DNA from: Flavobacteriaceae bacterium
GTDB taxonomy: Bacteria > Bacteroidota > Bacteroidia > Flavobacteriales > Flavobacteriaceae
Direction: 5' to 3'
DNA length: 64,000 bases
Assembly: GCA_030726725.1 (NCBI GenBank)
Contig: JANRDC010000015.1
Coordinates: 1-64,000, forward strand
Numbering within the stretch: the stretch's first letter is position 1; each line of letters starts with the position of its first letter. Under the pieces are notes generated by a model. That model was not told the DNA's origin. It was given only the letters and a program-made list of their open reading frames with translations, and searched no databases. The translations under genes and the position numbers were made by a program. Positions 1 to 8,260 of this stretch are shown one piece after another.

Positions 1-270
1 ATCGCCCTGGGTGGAGCGGTGATGGGCCCGCAAATCGCCCGAAAGGTGATGGAGTTTTTTGGGCAAGGAAAATTTCATATGCAGGATGTTCAAAGTTTGA
101 GCGATCAAGAAAAGGCAGTAGCTCAGTGGGTGGTTTTGGGCCGTACCACTCAAGAAATTGTGGCAGAGATGAAGATCAGTCCGGGATTGGTAAAATTCCA
201 CTTGCGCAATATGTACCAGAAACTGCAAGTGCACAACCGTCAGTCATTAATCAAGAAGTTTAAAAAATAA
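1..270 (+). CDS. Response regulator, LuxR/NarL type, C-terminal part (cut by window start)
   Basis: The frame is open from base 1, so the protein begins upstream of the window; the first in-frame ATG (base 19) is probably internal. What remains is the end of a receiver domain with the stretch GGAVMGPQIARKV, a form often seen in the linker of Bacteroidota NarL-type regulators. A LuxR helix-turn-helix follows: LSDQEKAVAQWVVLGRTTQE and then ISPGLVKFHLRNMYQKLQV, where the recognition helix lies. The expected role is a DNA-binding regulator controlled by phosphorylation from a sensor kinase. The receiver domain and its phosphoacceptor Asp are outside the window, so the partner kinase is unknown. 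Confidence 0.85.
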   Translation: MALGGAVMGPQIARKVMEFFGQGKFHMQDVQSLSDQEKAVAQWVVLGRTTQEIVAEMKISPGLVKFHLRNMYQKLQVHNRQSLIKKFKK

Positions 271-293
271 AGCGGGGGCCGAAGGCCCCCGCT
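271..293. terminator. Bidirectional terminator between response regulator and htpG
   Basis: A perfect 10-bp GC-rich stem (271-280 with 284-293) has a 3-base loop. On the minus strand the apex reads C-TTCG-G and is followed by a T-rich run (the complement of 261-270), so it mainly terminates htpG. On the plus strand no clear U-tract follows. Confidence 0.8.
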
Positions 294-318
294 TAACGGC
301 AGATATTTGCCGCCGAGT

Positions 319-2205
319 TTATTTGATCAAAGAGTAGCTTCTTTGGATAAAGTCGGTAAGCGCAGCACCTTTGAGCAAACCTTTGGAAAGCTTAGCCAAA
401 TCAACAGATTGGGCGATTAACTTCTCTTGTTTTTTATCGGTCTTGGCTTCCAAAATTTCTGAGATTAACGGGTGATTTGTATTGACGACCAGTTGATACA
501 TATCCGGCATATTGCCCATACCAAACATACCGCCACCCCCAGTCTGCTGCATTTCTTTCATACGGCGCATAAACTCAGGTTCTGTGATCATAAATGGCGC
601 GGCGTCGCTGTCCATAGCTTCCATTTGAACGGTAAATTCTTTGGAGGCGACCACTGCTTCAATTTTATTCTTTAAAGTTTCTTTTTGCTCGTCGGACAAC
701 TTAGATATAGCGTCATCTGACTTTTTGATCAGTTTATCGATCGGGTCTGTATCGATGCGGGCAAAGTGAACTTTCTCTTTTGAAGTTTCCAGTTTTTGCA
801 TCAAGTGGGCCACAATAGGTGAGTCCAGCAACAACACTTCATAACCTTTTTCACGAGCGGACTGGATGTAGCTGTGTTGAGCGTCTTGGTCAGAGGCGTA
901 CAGCAATACAAATGTACCGTCTTTATCAGTCTGGTTTGGTTTGAGTTTTTCTTCTAACTCGGCCCAAGTGTAGTATTGGCCATCTACGGTGGGGTACAAG
1001 GCAAATCCGTCTGCTTTCTCCATGAATTTTTCTTCTGAAAGCATTCCGTATTCGATGACAATTTTAATGTCATTCCACTTAGATTCAAAGTCAGCACGGT
1101 CGTTTTTAAACAAACTGCTCAATTTATCCGCTACTTTTTTTGTGATGTAGCTGGATATTTTTTTCACAGCCCCATCCGCCTGAAGATATGATCTGGAGAC
1201 ATTTAAAGGAATGTCTGGGGAGTCGATTACTCCGCGAAGCATGGTGAGGAACTCAGGAACAATTCCTTCTACGTGATCAGTTACATACACCTGATTTTGA
1301 TAGAGTTGGATTTTGTCTTTCTGCAAGTTTAAATCCCCTTTGAGTTTGGGGAAGAAAAGGATTCCTGTGAGGTTAAACGGATAATCAACGTTGAGGTGAA
1401 TGTGGAACAACGGCTCCTCAAACTGCATGGGGTAAAGCTCGCGGTAAAAAGCTTTGTAGTCTTCATCTTGTAGTTCAGTTGGTGGTTTAGTCCAAGCTGG
1501 ATTCGGGTTGTTGATCACGTTCGGCACTTCGATGGTCGGTGCGGGGTCTTTTTCATCTGCGCCTTCAGGTTTGGGCAGTGTTTCAGTTTTTGTGCCAAAA
1601 ATGATGGGCACAGGCATAAACTTATTGTACTTATTCAACAGTTCGCGTATTCTTGATTCTTCCAAAAATTCTGTGGAATCTTTCGCGATGTGCAAGATGA
1701 TTTCAGTACCTCTTTCTTTTTTATCGTGGGGCTTCAGTGTAAATTCTGGTGAGCCGTCACAAGTCCAATGTGCCGCAGGCTCGTCTTTGTAGCTTTTGGT
1801 GATGATTTCTACCTTTTCAGCCACCATAAATGCTGAATAGAACCCCAAACCAAAGTGGCCAATAATACCGGTGTCCTTGGCGGAGTCCTTATAGGTGTTC
1901 ATGAACTCTTCAGCTCCTGAAAACGCTACTTCATTGATATATTTTTGCACTTCTTCTTGGGTCATCCCCAAACCTTGGTCGATGATGTGCAGGCGTTTTT
2001 TCTTTTTGTCGATTTTGATTTCGATTTTGGGATCGCCCAAATCCACCTTAATTTCCCCAATCGAGGTAAGGTGCTTTAGTTTTGTCGTTGCATCAGTGGC
2101 GTTGGAGACCAATTCTCTGAGGAAAATTTCGTGGTCGCTGTACAAGAATTTTTTGATGAGTGGAAAAATGTTTTCTACAGAAACATTGATTTTACCTTGT
2201 GTCAT
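319..2205 (-). CDS. htpG: Molecular chaperone HtpG (bacterial Hsp90)
   Basis: This is an ATP-dependent cytosolic chaperone dimer. At 628 aa it is close to the usual length of the family. The N-terminal GHKL ATPase carries E31 and N35 (RELVSNATDA), the DxGxG element D76-G80 and the glycine-rich lid region GHFGLGFYS (116-124). The middle and C-terminal dimerisation domains follow and the protein ends normally. ATG at 2205 fits the family N-terminus MTQGKINV. The gene stands alone, divergent from the FabH gene across 126 bp, and is closed by the hairpin at 271-293. No clear TAnnTTTG promoter precedes it. Instead a near-palindrome sits at 2266-2280 and may carry stress control. Confidence 0.97.
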   Translation of the reverse strand: MTQGKINVSVENIFPLIKKFLYSDHEIFLRELVSNATDATTKLKHLTSIGEIKVDLGDPKIEIKIDKKKKRLHIIDQGLGMTQEEVQKYINEVAFSGAEEFMNTYKDSAKDTGIIGHFGLGFYSAFMVAEKVEIITKSYKDEPAAHWTCDGSPEFTLKPHDKKERGTEIILHIAKDSTEFLEESRIRELLNKYNKFMPVPIIFGTKTETLPKPEGADEKDPAPTIEVPNVINNPNPAWTKPPTELQDEDYKAFYRELYPMQFEEPLFHIHLNVDYPFNLTGILFFPKLKGDLNLQKDKIQLYQNQVYVTDHVEGIVPEFLTMLRGVIDSPDIPLNVSRSYLQADGAVKKISSYITKKVADKLSSLFKNDRADFESKWNDIKIVIEYGMLSEEKFMEKADGFALYPTVDGQYYTWAELEEKLKPNQTDKDGTFVLLYASDQDAQHSYIQSAREKGYEVLLLDSPIVAHLMQKLETSKEKVHFARIDTDPIDKLIKKSDDAISKLSDEQKETLKNKIEAVVASKEFTVQMEAMDSDAAPFMITEPEFMRRMKEMQQTGGGGMFGMGNMPDMYQLVVNTNHPLISEILEAKTDKKQEKLIAQSVDLAKLSKGLLKGAALTDFIQRSYSLIK

Positions 2206-2265
2206 AGATCAAATATTTTTTTGTTCTGTTCCTAGAAAGGCAAATCAGATGCCAACAAAAAGTTT

Positions 2266-2280
2266 CTGCCAAATTGACAG
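2266..2280. promoter_or_regulatory. Near-palindrome between htpG and FabH gene (possible stress operator)
   Basis: CTGCCAAATTGACAG has CTG-n-CA half sites arranged as an inverted repeat with a 3-base centre. It lies about 60 bp from each divergent start codon. No housekeeping -7 box was found for htpG on the minus strand. A role as operator or alternative promoter is inference only. Confidence 0.4.
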
Positions 2281-2331
2281 AGTGATCAACTACCTGTTTT
2301 TTTCCTATTTTAGAGGGATTAAATCATTTCT

Positions 2332-3342
2332 ATGTTCCAATCGCGAATTTCTGGCGTAGGGTATTATGTCCCCGAACGCGTAGTCACCAACCACGACCTA
2401 GCTAATATTATTGATACCAGTGATGAATGGATTCAGGAGCGGACCGGTATTCAACGCAGGAGACACGTGGATCCCAAAGATGGAGAAACCACTTCAGGAA
2501 TGGGTGTGAAAGCCGCGCGTATGGCGATGGATGATGCGGGAAAAACAGCTTCAGATATCGATTTTGTGGTATTTGCCACCTTGAGTCCAGATTATTATTT
2601 TCCAGGTCCTGGAGTTACCGTGCAGGAGGCATTGGGCTTGGATACGGTGGGTGCACTGGATGTGCGCAACCAGTGTTCCGGGTTTATTTACGCGCTTTCA
2701 GTAGCGGATCAGTTTATCAAAACCGGGATGTACCAAAATATTTTGGTCATCGGTGCGGAGTTGCAGTCCAAAGGACTAGACATGACCACCAGGGGGAGAA
2801 ATGTTTCCGTGATTTTTGGAGATGGGGCAGGAGCAGTGGTGCTTTCCAGAGACGATCGTCCGGGTTTTGGGATACTTTCAACACACCTGCACGCTGAAGG
2901 CTCCTGGGCCAAAGAGCTGGCGGTGATCGCCCCGGGTATGGGACAGCGTTGGGTCACGGACATATTGGCCGAAAACAATCCTTTGGACGAGTCTTATTTC
3001 CCCTATATGAACGGTCAGTTGGTGTTTAAAAACGCAGTGGTCAGGTTTGAAGAGGTGATTCGCGAAGCGTTGGCTGCCAATGCGTTAGATCAATCCGACA
3101 TCAGCTTATTGATTCCTCACCAGGCCAACTTGCGCATCGCTCAATTCATACAAAAGAAGTTTCAATTGTCCGATGCCCAGGTGTACAACAACATCATGGA
3201 ATACGGAAATACAACTGCTGCCTCTATTCCGATAGCTTTGGCAGAAGCCCATCAAAAAGGCAAAATCAAGTCAGGTGATTTGGTGGTTTTGGCAGCTTTT
3301 GGCAGTGGATTTACTTGGGGATCAGCGCTTATTCGCTGGTAA
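2332..3342 (+). CDS. 3-oxoacyl-ACP synthase III (FabH/KAS III family)
   Basis: This thiolase-fold enzyme condenses an acyl-CoA with malonyl-ACP to start fatty acid chains. The KAS III triad is visible: C115 (VRNQCSGFIY), H263 (IPHQANLRIA) and N293 (EYGNTTAASI). The glycine-rich end FGSGFTWGSALI is also present. At 336 aa it fits the family. Flavobacteria often carry more than one FabH paralogue, and the gene is not beside other fab genes here, so primer preference cannot be told; I leave the symbol blank. Its last 21 bp overlap the end of the convergent symporter gene. Confidence 0.92.
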   Translation: MFQSRISGVGYYVPERVVTNHDLANIIDTSDEWIQERTGIQRRRHVDPKDGETTSGMGVKAARMAMDDAGKTASDIDFVVFATLSPDYYFPGPGVTVQEALGLDTVGALDVRNQCSGFIYALSVADQFIKTGMYQNILVIGAELQSKGLDMTTRGRNVSVIFGDGAGAVVLSRDDRPGFGILSTHLHAEGSWAKELAVIAPGMGQRWVTDILAENNPLDESYFPYMNGQLVFKNAVVRFEEVIREALAANALDQSDISLLIPHQANLRIAQFIQKKFQLSDAQVYNNIMEYGNTTAASIPIALAEAHQKGKIKSGDLVVLAAFGSGFTWGSALIRW

Positions 3343-4791
3343 ACGAATCAGCCAAAGCCCCAGAAATGTAATAGCCCCATTGATGGGTAATAATTCATAG
3401 CCCAATTGGTATCCGCCTAAACTTGTTGCTGGGATATTGCCGATTAGGAAAGCGATCGCCAAACTGAGGCCGGCCACCCACCATACCCCTGTTGAACGCA
3501 CCTTGTGCTTTGTGAGTATCCCGAAGGCAAATAAGCCCAAAAGCGGACCATAGGTATACGTGGCAACGGTGAGTAAGCCATCAATGGTGTTTTTTTCTAG
3601 CAAATATTTGAAACTGATAATCACTGCAACCAACAAAGCGCTCATGCCCACATGGGTCTGTTTCCGCAGTTTTTTTTGATCGGCCTCAGTGCGGCCTTCC
3701 ATGGAAATAAAGTCGATGCAAAAAGAGGTGGTTAAGGCAGTAAGCGCTGAGTCTGCGCTGCTGTATGCCGCTGCGATCAAGCCCAGTATAAAAGGAATGC
3801 CCAACAGCAAGCCCAAGTCTCCGTTCAGTGCAATTTGCGGAAATAGCAGATCTGTTTTGGGGGTTCCATCTACGGTGGGGATCTCAACTTGAAATTTTGC
3901 GCTGTAGGCAAACAACAAAGCGCCCAGCACCAGGAAAAGCACGTTGACCAAAACCAATACGATACTCATAGACACCATATTTTTTTGTGCGTCACCGAGG
4001 TTGCGGCAACTCAGGTTTTTTTGCATCATATCCTGATCTAATCCAGTCATGGCAATGGTGATAAACGCACCGCCCAAAACTGATTTGACCCAATAATCCT
4101 TGCGCAGTGGATCGTCGGTGACCCACACTTGACTGAGTGAGTTGACTTCTGAGGCTTCCCAAATCCCCCTTAGATCAAGCTCGAGTGACTGGGTGATCAA
4201 GACCACTGCAGCCACCACAGAAAACAACATCATACCGGTTTGAAGACTGTCTGTCCAAACAATAGTTTTAATGCCCCCTTTATAGGTGTAGGCCCAGATG
4301 AACAATACGGAAAGTATTACAGTGCCTTCAAAGGGAAAGTTCCAGTAGTCAAAAACAAATTGTTGGAGTACTGTAGCCACTAAAAACAATCTAAATGAAG
4401 CGCCAAGCACTCTGGAGAGCAGAAAAAAGAACGCCCCAGTCTTGTAGGCTGATGTGCCAAATCTCTGATCTAAGTAGGTGTAAATTGAAACTACATTGAG
4501 TCGGTAATAGATCGGAAGCAGCACGAAGGCAACCACAAAGTAACCGATCAGATACCCGAAAACAACCTGTAGATAGCTGAATTGTGTCCCTCCTACCCAG
4601 CCGGGCACCGAGATAAAAGTAACGCCCGAAAGCGAGGCTCCGATCATACCAAAAGCGACTAGGTACCAAGGTGAATTCTTGCTGGCTGAAAAAAAGTCGC
4701 TGTTGGTGTCATTTTTTGAGGTAATCATGGAGATACCCATCAAGACAAGAAAATATACAGCGATGACACCGGTAATTAAAATTGGGCTCAT
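3322..4791 (-). CDS. Sodium:solute symporter (SSS family)
   Basis: This is an inner-membrane Na+-coupled transporter of 489 aa with about 13 hydrophobic segments. The sequence near GVTFISVPGWVGGTQFSYLQ (about residues 57-76) is typical of the TM2 region, and QDMMQKNLSCRNLGDAQKN (about 265) of the loop found in SSS proteins of the sugar, sialic acid or amino acid groups. The substrate cannot be assigned. The gene is divergent from recR and convergent with the FabH gene, overlapping it by 21 bp with no terminator hairpin between them. Confidence 0.9.
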   Translation of the reverse strand: MSPILITGVIAVYFLVLMGISMITSKNDTNSDFFSASKNSPWYLVAFGMIGASLSGVTFISVPGWVGGTQFSYLQVVFGYLIGYFVVAFVLLPIYYRLNVVSIYTYLDQRFGTSAYKTGAFFFLLSRVLGASFRLFLVATVLQQFVFDYWNFPFEGTVILSVLFIWAYTYKGGIKTIVWTDSLQTGMMLFSVVAAVVLITQSLELDLRGIWEASEVNSLSQVWVTDDPLRKDYWVKSVLGGAFITIAMTGLDQDMMQKNLSCRNLGDAQKNMVSMSIVLVLVNVLFLVLGALLFAYSAKFQVEIPTVDGTPKTDLLFPQIALNGDLGLLLGIPFILGLIAAAYSSADSALTALTTSFCIDFISMEGRTEADQKKLRKQTHVGMSALLVAVIISFKYLLEKNTIDGLLTVATYTYGPLLGLFAFGILTKHKVRSTGVWWVAGLSLAIAFLIGNIPATSLGGYQLGYELLPINGAITFLGLWLIRLPANKR

Positions 4792-4844
4792 GAGTTCGTT
4801 TTAAAATTGAAAAGTACAAAAACAAATACATCTTTGGAAAGTTG

Positions 4845-4852
4845 TAATTTTG
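4845..4852 (+). promoter_or_regulatory. -7 box of recR, four bases from ATG
   Basis: TAATTTTG matches the Bacteroidota -7 consensus TAnnTTTG. Only four bases (CCCC) separate it from the recR ATG at 4857, so the expected transcription start falls at or next to the A of ATG, giving a leaderless mRNA. No well-spaced -33 TTG is seen. Confidence 0.6.
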
Positions 4853-4856
4853 CCCC

Positions 4857-5474
4857 ATGGATCTACCTTCAAAATGGTTGGAACGCGCTGTTGATGAAGT
4901 CGCACAACTGCCAGGAATTGGTAAAAGGACAGCGCTTCGCCTGGTGCTACACTTGTTAAAAAGACCCAGTGCGCAAACCCAGCAACTCGCTCAGGCATTG
5001 ACTGACTTGAGAAGCAATATCAAGTATTGCAGCGAGTGTCACAATATCTCAGACCAAGACATTTGTGGGCTTTGTACCAGTTCGAAAAGAGATCGCGGTT
5101 TGGTGATGGTGGTGGAAGATGTGCGCGATGTTATGGCCATTGAAGCCACAGGTCAGTACGGTGGTTTGTATCACGTATTGGGGGGTAAAATTTCACCCAT
5201 GGAGGGTATAGGTCCTCAGGACTTGACCATTGGTGCCTTGGTCGAAAAAGCCAAGTCGGGAGGTATTGCTGAGCTTATTTTTGCTTTGAGTTCCACTATG
5301 GAAGGGGATACCACTAACTTTTATATTTTTAGACAGATTGAAGGGTTAGGTATCAAAACATCGACCATAGCACGAGGAATATCTGTTGGGGACGAGTTGG
5401 CCTACGCCGATGAGGTCACTTTGGGCAGGAGCATATTGCAGCGTATCCCCTTTGAGTTGGCCCTAAAATCATAA
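4857..5474 (+). CDS. recR: Recombination mediator RecR
   Basis: RecR works with RecO/RecF to load RecA at gaps. The 205-aa protein has the family order: an N-terminal helix-hairpin-helix ([12 protein letters not shown], 18-29), a C4 zinc finger (C58, C61, C70, C73) and a Toprim domain starting at [11 protein letters not shown] (81-91) and containing [19 protein letters not shown] 4857 is the family start and directly follows the promoter box at 4845-4852. The gene appears to be transcribed alone; a 73-bp gap separates it from the next gene. Confidence 0.96.
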   Translation: MDLPSKWLERAVDEVAQLPGIGKRTALRLVLHLLKRPSAQTQQLAQALTDLRSNIKYCSECHNISDQDICGLCTSSKRDRGLVMVVEDVRDVMAIEATGQYGGLYHVLGGKISPMEGIGPQDLTIGALVEKAKSGGIAELIFALSSTMEGDTTNFYIFRQIEGLGIKTSTIARGISVGDELAYADEVTLGRSILQRIPFELALKS

Positions 5475-5547
5475 CCGGAGATTAGGTCAGCTGTTTGTCC
5501 TTGGTTGTCCGGCATTTTTTGTTACTTTATGTCTTGAAATTGAATCT

Positions 5548-6870
5548 ATGGCCAAGTTTGAATTGCGCTTACCCAAAATGGGGGAGAGCGTTGCAGAAGC
5601 CACTATTACTGGGTGGTTAAAACAAGTGGGTGATCACATATCGATCGATGAAGCTGTGGTAGAAATCGCCACCGATAAAGTGGATTCCGAAGTGCCTAGT
5701 GAGGTGAGCGGTATTTTGGTGTCACAATTGTTTGCGGTGGATCAAGTGGCTCCAGTCGGCGCTGTATTGGCCATTATTGAAACGGCGGATCAGGTGGACT
5801 CCACGGCAACTTCCACTCCATTAGCGAGCCCTGTTGCAGCGGCTCCTGTATCTGCAGAAGCAGTTGAGTTGGCCATGGCGCCCTTGGCTTCTGTGACCGC
5901 TGAATCACCTGCATCAACGATTTCGACAGACCGTTTTTATTCTCCCTTGGTGAAAAATATCGCCAAGGAGGAAAATATTTCTTTGGAGGAGTTGTCCGAA
6001 GTTCCTGGAACTGGAGCTGGAGGGCGATTGACTAAGGCTGATTTGATGGATTATATCGCTCAAAGAGGGCAGCAATTAGCCCCTGAAAAAGCAGTTGCTC
6101 AGCCCGTGCAAAAGACTATTGCTGATTCCTCAACGACTGCAGAACCCTTGGTTCTAGGGGTGGGGCAAGAGAGAATCCCCATGAGCCGAATGGGCAAATT
6201 AGTCGCGCAACACATGGTTAAGTCGGTACAAACCTCTGCTCACGTTCAGAGTTTTGTAGAAGTAGATGTCACACGTGTGGTCAATTGGCGCAACAAAGTA
6301 AAAGCAGCTTTTGAGCAAAGGGAGGGGGAAAAGTTGACCTTTACCCCAATTTTTATGGAAGCCGTAGCACATGCGCTCAAAAAATATCCGATGATGAATA
6401 TTTCCGTGGACGGGGATGACATCATTGTTAAAAAGAACATCAATTTAGGTATGGCGGCAGCTTTGCCAGATGGCAACCTAATCGTACCTGTGATCAAAAA
6501 TGCGGACCGCCTCAATTTGGTGGGTATGGCCCAAGCAGTCAACGACTTGGCCCAGCGTGCCAAAGCCAATCAACTCAAGCCGGATGAGGTGATGGATGGC
6601 ACTTATACGGTGACCAATGTGGGCTCGTTTGGTTCAATTTTTGGTACGCCCATCATCAATCAACCTCAAGTGGGCATATTGGCCTTAGGGGCGATCAGAA
6701 AAGAGCCTTCGGTCATCGAGACCCCTGAAGGGGATTTAATAGGAATCCGTTCCAAAATGTTTTTATCCCACAGCTATGACCACCGTGTGGTCAATGGCGC
6801 TTTGGGAGGTATGTTTGCCTTTGAGGTAAAACAGTACCTGGAAAATTGGGATGTAAACAGAACGATGTAA
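5548..6870 (+). CDS. 2-oxoacid dehydrogenase complex E2 (dihydrolipoyl acyltransferase)
   Basis: This is the acyl-transferring core of a pyruvate, 2-oxoglutarate or branched-chain 2-oxoacid dehydrogenase. In the 440-aa protein a lipoyl domain (1-77) has the lipoylation site K44 (TDKVDSEVP). A linker rich in Ala, Pro and Ser follows, then a peripheral-subunit binding domain (about 130-170: YSPLVKNIAKEE, GTGAGGRLTKAD) and the catalytic domain (about 205-440). At the active site the sequence reads YDHRVVNGALGG: His412 is present, but the usual HxxxD ends in Asn416. No E1 or E3 gene is nearby, so the substrate is not assigned. The exonuclease gene starts one base after the stop. Confidence 0.9.
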   Translation: MAKFELRLPKMGESVAEATITGWLKQVGDHISIDEAVVEIATDKVDSEVPSEVSGILVSQLFAVDQVAPVGAVLAIIETADQVDSTATSTPLASPVAAAPVSAEAVELAMAPLASVTAESPASTISTDRFYSPLVKNIAKEENISLEELSEVPGTGAGGRLTKADLMDYIAQRGQQLAPEKAVAQPVQKTIADSSTTAEPLVLGVGQERIPMSRMGKLVAQHMVKSVQTSAHVQSFVEVDVTRVVNWRNKVKAAFEQREGEKLTFTPIFMEAVAHALKKYPMMNISVDGDDIIVKKNINLGMAAALPDGNLIVPVIKNADRLNLVGMAQAVNDLAQRAKANQLKPDEVMDGTYTVTNVGSFGSIFGTPIINQPQVGILALGAIRKEPSVIETPEGDLIGIRSKMFLSHSYDHRVVNGALGGMFAFEVKQYLENWDVNRTM

Positions 6871-6871
6871 T

Positions 6872-7645
6872 ATGGAATTAAACCTCAAACGCCCCATTTG
6901 TTTTTTTGACTTGGAAACCACAGGGATTCAAGTAGCTAAGGACAGAATTGTTGAAATATCTGTGCTTAAAATACATCCAAAAGGACTCCAAGAAAAAAAA
7001 ACATGGTTGGTTAACCCTGAGGTGCCCATTCCCAGTGAGGCTACAGCCGTACACGGAATAACCGATGAAAAGGTGCAGCACGCTCCGAAATTTAAAGAGA
7101 TCGCCAAGGATATCTATCAGATGATTAAAGACGCTGATTTGGCTGGATTTAATTCAGATCGATTTGATATACCTATGTTGGCTGAAGAAATGCTGCGCGC
7201 AGGTGTAGACTTCGATATGAAAAACAAGGTGTCTGTCGATGTGCAGACTATATTCCACAAAATGGAGAAAAGAACCTTGGAGGCAGCCTATCGCTTTTAC
7301 TGCGACAAGTCCTTGGTGGACGCCCACTCCGCTGAAGCGGATACCTGGGCCACCTATGAAGTGCTCAAAGCTCAATTAGATCGGTATCCAGACCTCCAAA
7401 ACGACGTGGCCCACTTGGCTTCATTTTCTGAGCGCAGGAAAAATCTGGACTATGCGGGTTTTATCGGGGAGGACGAGCATGGAACCCCTGTCTTTACCTT
7501 TGGCAAACACAAAGGTCAGGCTGTTTTAGCGGTATTGGAAAAAGAACCGGGTTATTACGGTTGGATACAGCAGGCAGATTTTCCGCTCTACACCAAAAAA
7601 GTGTTGACACAAATAAGGCTTTCAGCCCTAAAGACAACAAATTAA
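6872..7645 (+). CDS. DnaQ-like 3'-5' exonuclease (DEDDh)
   Basis: The 257-aa protein has an N-terminal RNase T/DnaQ fold. Exo I is D13 and E15 (FFDLETTGI), Exo II is in GFNSDRFDIPML (about 92-103) and Exo III is H152 and D157 (DAHSAEADTWA). This predicts a metal-dependent 3'-5' exonuclease on DNA or RNA. The C-terminal 50 residues (FTFGKHKGQAVLAVL, then GYYGWIQQADFP) resemble the small domain at the end of exonuclease X-like proteins. One base separates it from the E2 stop codon and three from the next gene, so the four genes from 5548 to 9507 look like one operon despite unrelated functions. It is unlikely to be the polymerase III proofreading subunit itself. Confidence 0.88.
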   Translation: MELNLKRPICFFDLETTGIQVAKDRIVEISVLKIHPKGLQEKKTWLVNPEVPIPSEATAVHGITDEKVQHAPKFKEIAKDIYQMIKDADLAGFNSDRFDIPMLAEEMLRAGVDFDMKNKVSVDVQTIFHKMEKRTLEAAYRFYCDKSLVDAHSAEADTWATYEVLKAQLDRYPDLQNDVAHLASFSERRKNLDYAGFIGEDEHGTPVFTFGKHKGQAVLAVLEKEPGYYGWIQQADFPLYTKKVLTQIRLSALKTTN

Positions 7646-7648
7646 ACT

Positions 7649-8260
7649 ATGAAATTGATTTGTATCGGCCGCAATTATGTGGACCATATCGAGGAATTAA
7701 ACAACGAGCGGCCAGCTGAGCCAGTGGTTTTTATCAAACCAGATTCTTCTGTTCTTCCCAAAGAACAGGATTTTTATATCCCTTCATTTACCAGTGATGT
7801 GCATCACGAAGTTGAGGTATTGGTAAAAATCAAGAAAGTGGGCAAGCACATCGATGTGGAATTTGCACACACTTACTACGACGAAATCGGTTTGGGTATT
7901 GACTTTACCGCACGAGACGTACAGCAAAAATTAAAGGACAAAGGTCTGCCTTGGGAGAAAGCTAAAGGGTTTGATGGAGCTGCCGTTATCGGCCAGTGGG
8001 TGGATAAGAAAACCTTGGGCAACTTGGGCGAGCTGCCTTTTGGCTTAGTAAAAAATGGGCAGTGGGTACAACAAGCATCGACAGCTTTGATGCTTTGGTC
8101 CATCGATGAGCTGATTGCTCATGTGTCCACATATTTTACCCTGAAAAAAGGAGATATTATCTTTACGGGGACACCCGCTGGTGTATCTCGGGTTCAGGAA
8201 GGAGATGTCTTGGAAGGTTATATCGGAGCAGTCCCATTCTTTAAAGTGAACGTTCAGTAA
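7649..8260 (+). CDS. Fumarylacetoacetate hydrolase (FAH) family protein
   Basis: This 203-aa protein is a single-domain member related to FAHD1/YcgM acylpyruvate hydrolases and oxaloacetate decarboxylases. The metal ligands are E54 and E56 (HHEVEVLVKI) and D85 (GLGIDFTARD). KGFDGAAVIGQWV and the C-terminal FTGTPAGVSRVQEGD are family signatures. The likely role is cleavage or decarboxylation of a small acylpyruvate-like metabolite in the cytosol; the exact substrate is not visible. Its stop codon TAA shares the final A with the cinA ATG (TAATG), indicating translational coupling. Confidence 0.88.
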   Translation: MKLICIGRNYVDHIEELNNERPAEPVVFIKPDSSVLPKEQDFYIPSFTSDVHHEVEVLVKIKKVGKHIDVEFAHTYYDEIGLGIDFTARDVQQKLKDKGLPWEKAKGFDGAAVIGQWVDKKTLGNLGELPFGLVKNGQWVQQASTALMLWSIDELIAHVSTYFTLKKGDIIFTGTPAGVSRVQEGDVLEGYIGAVPFFKVNVQ

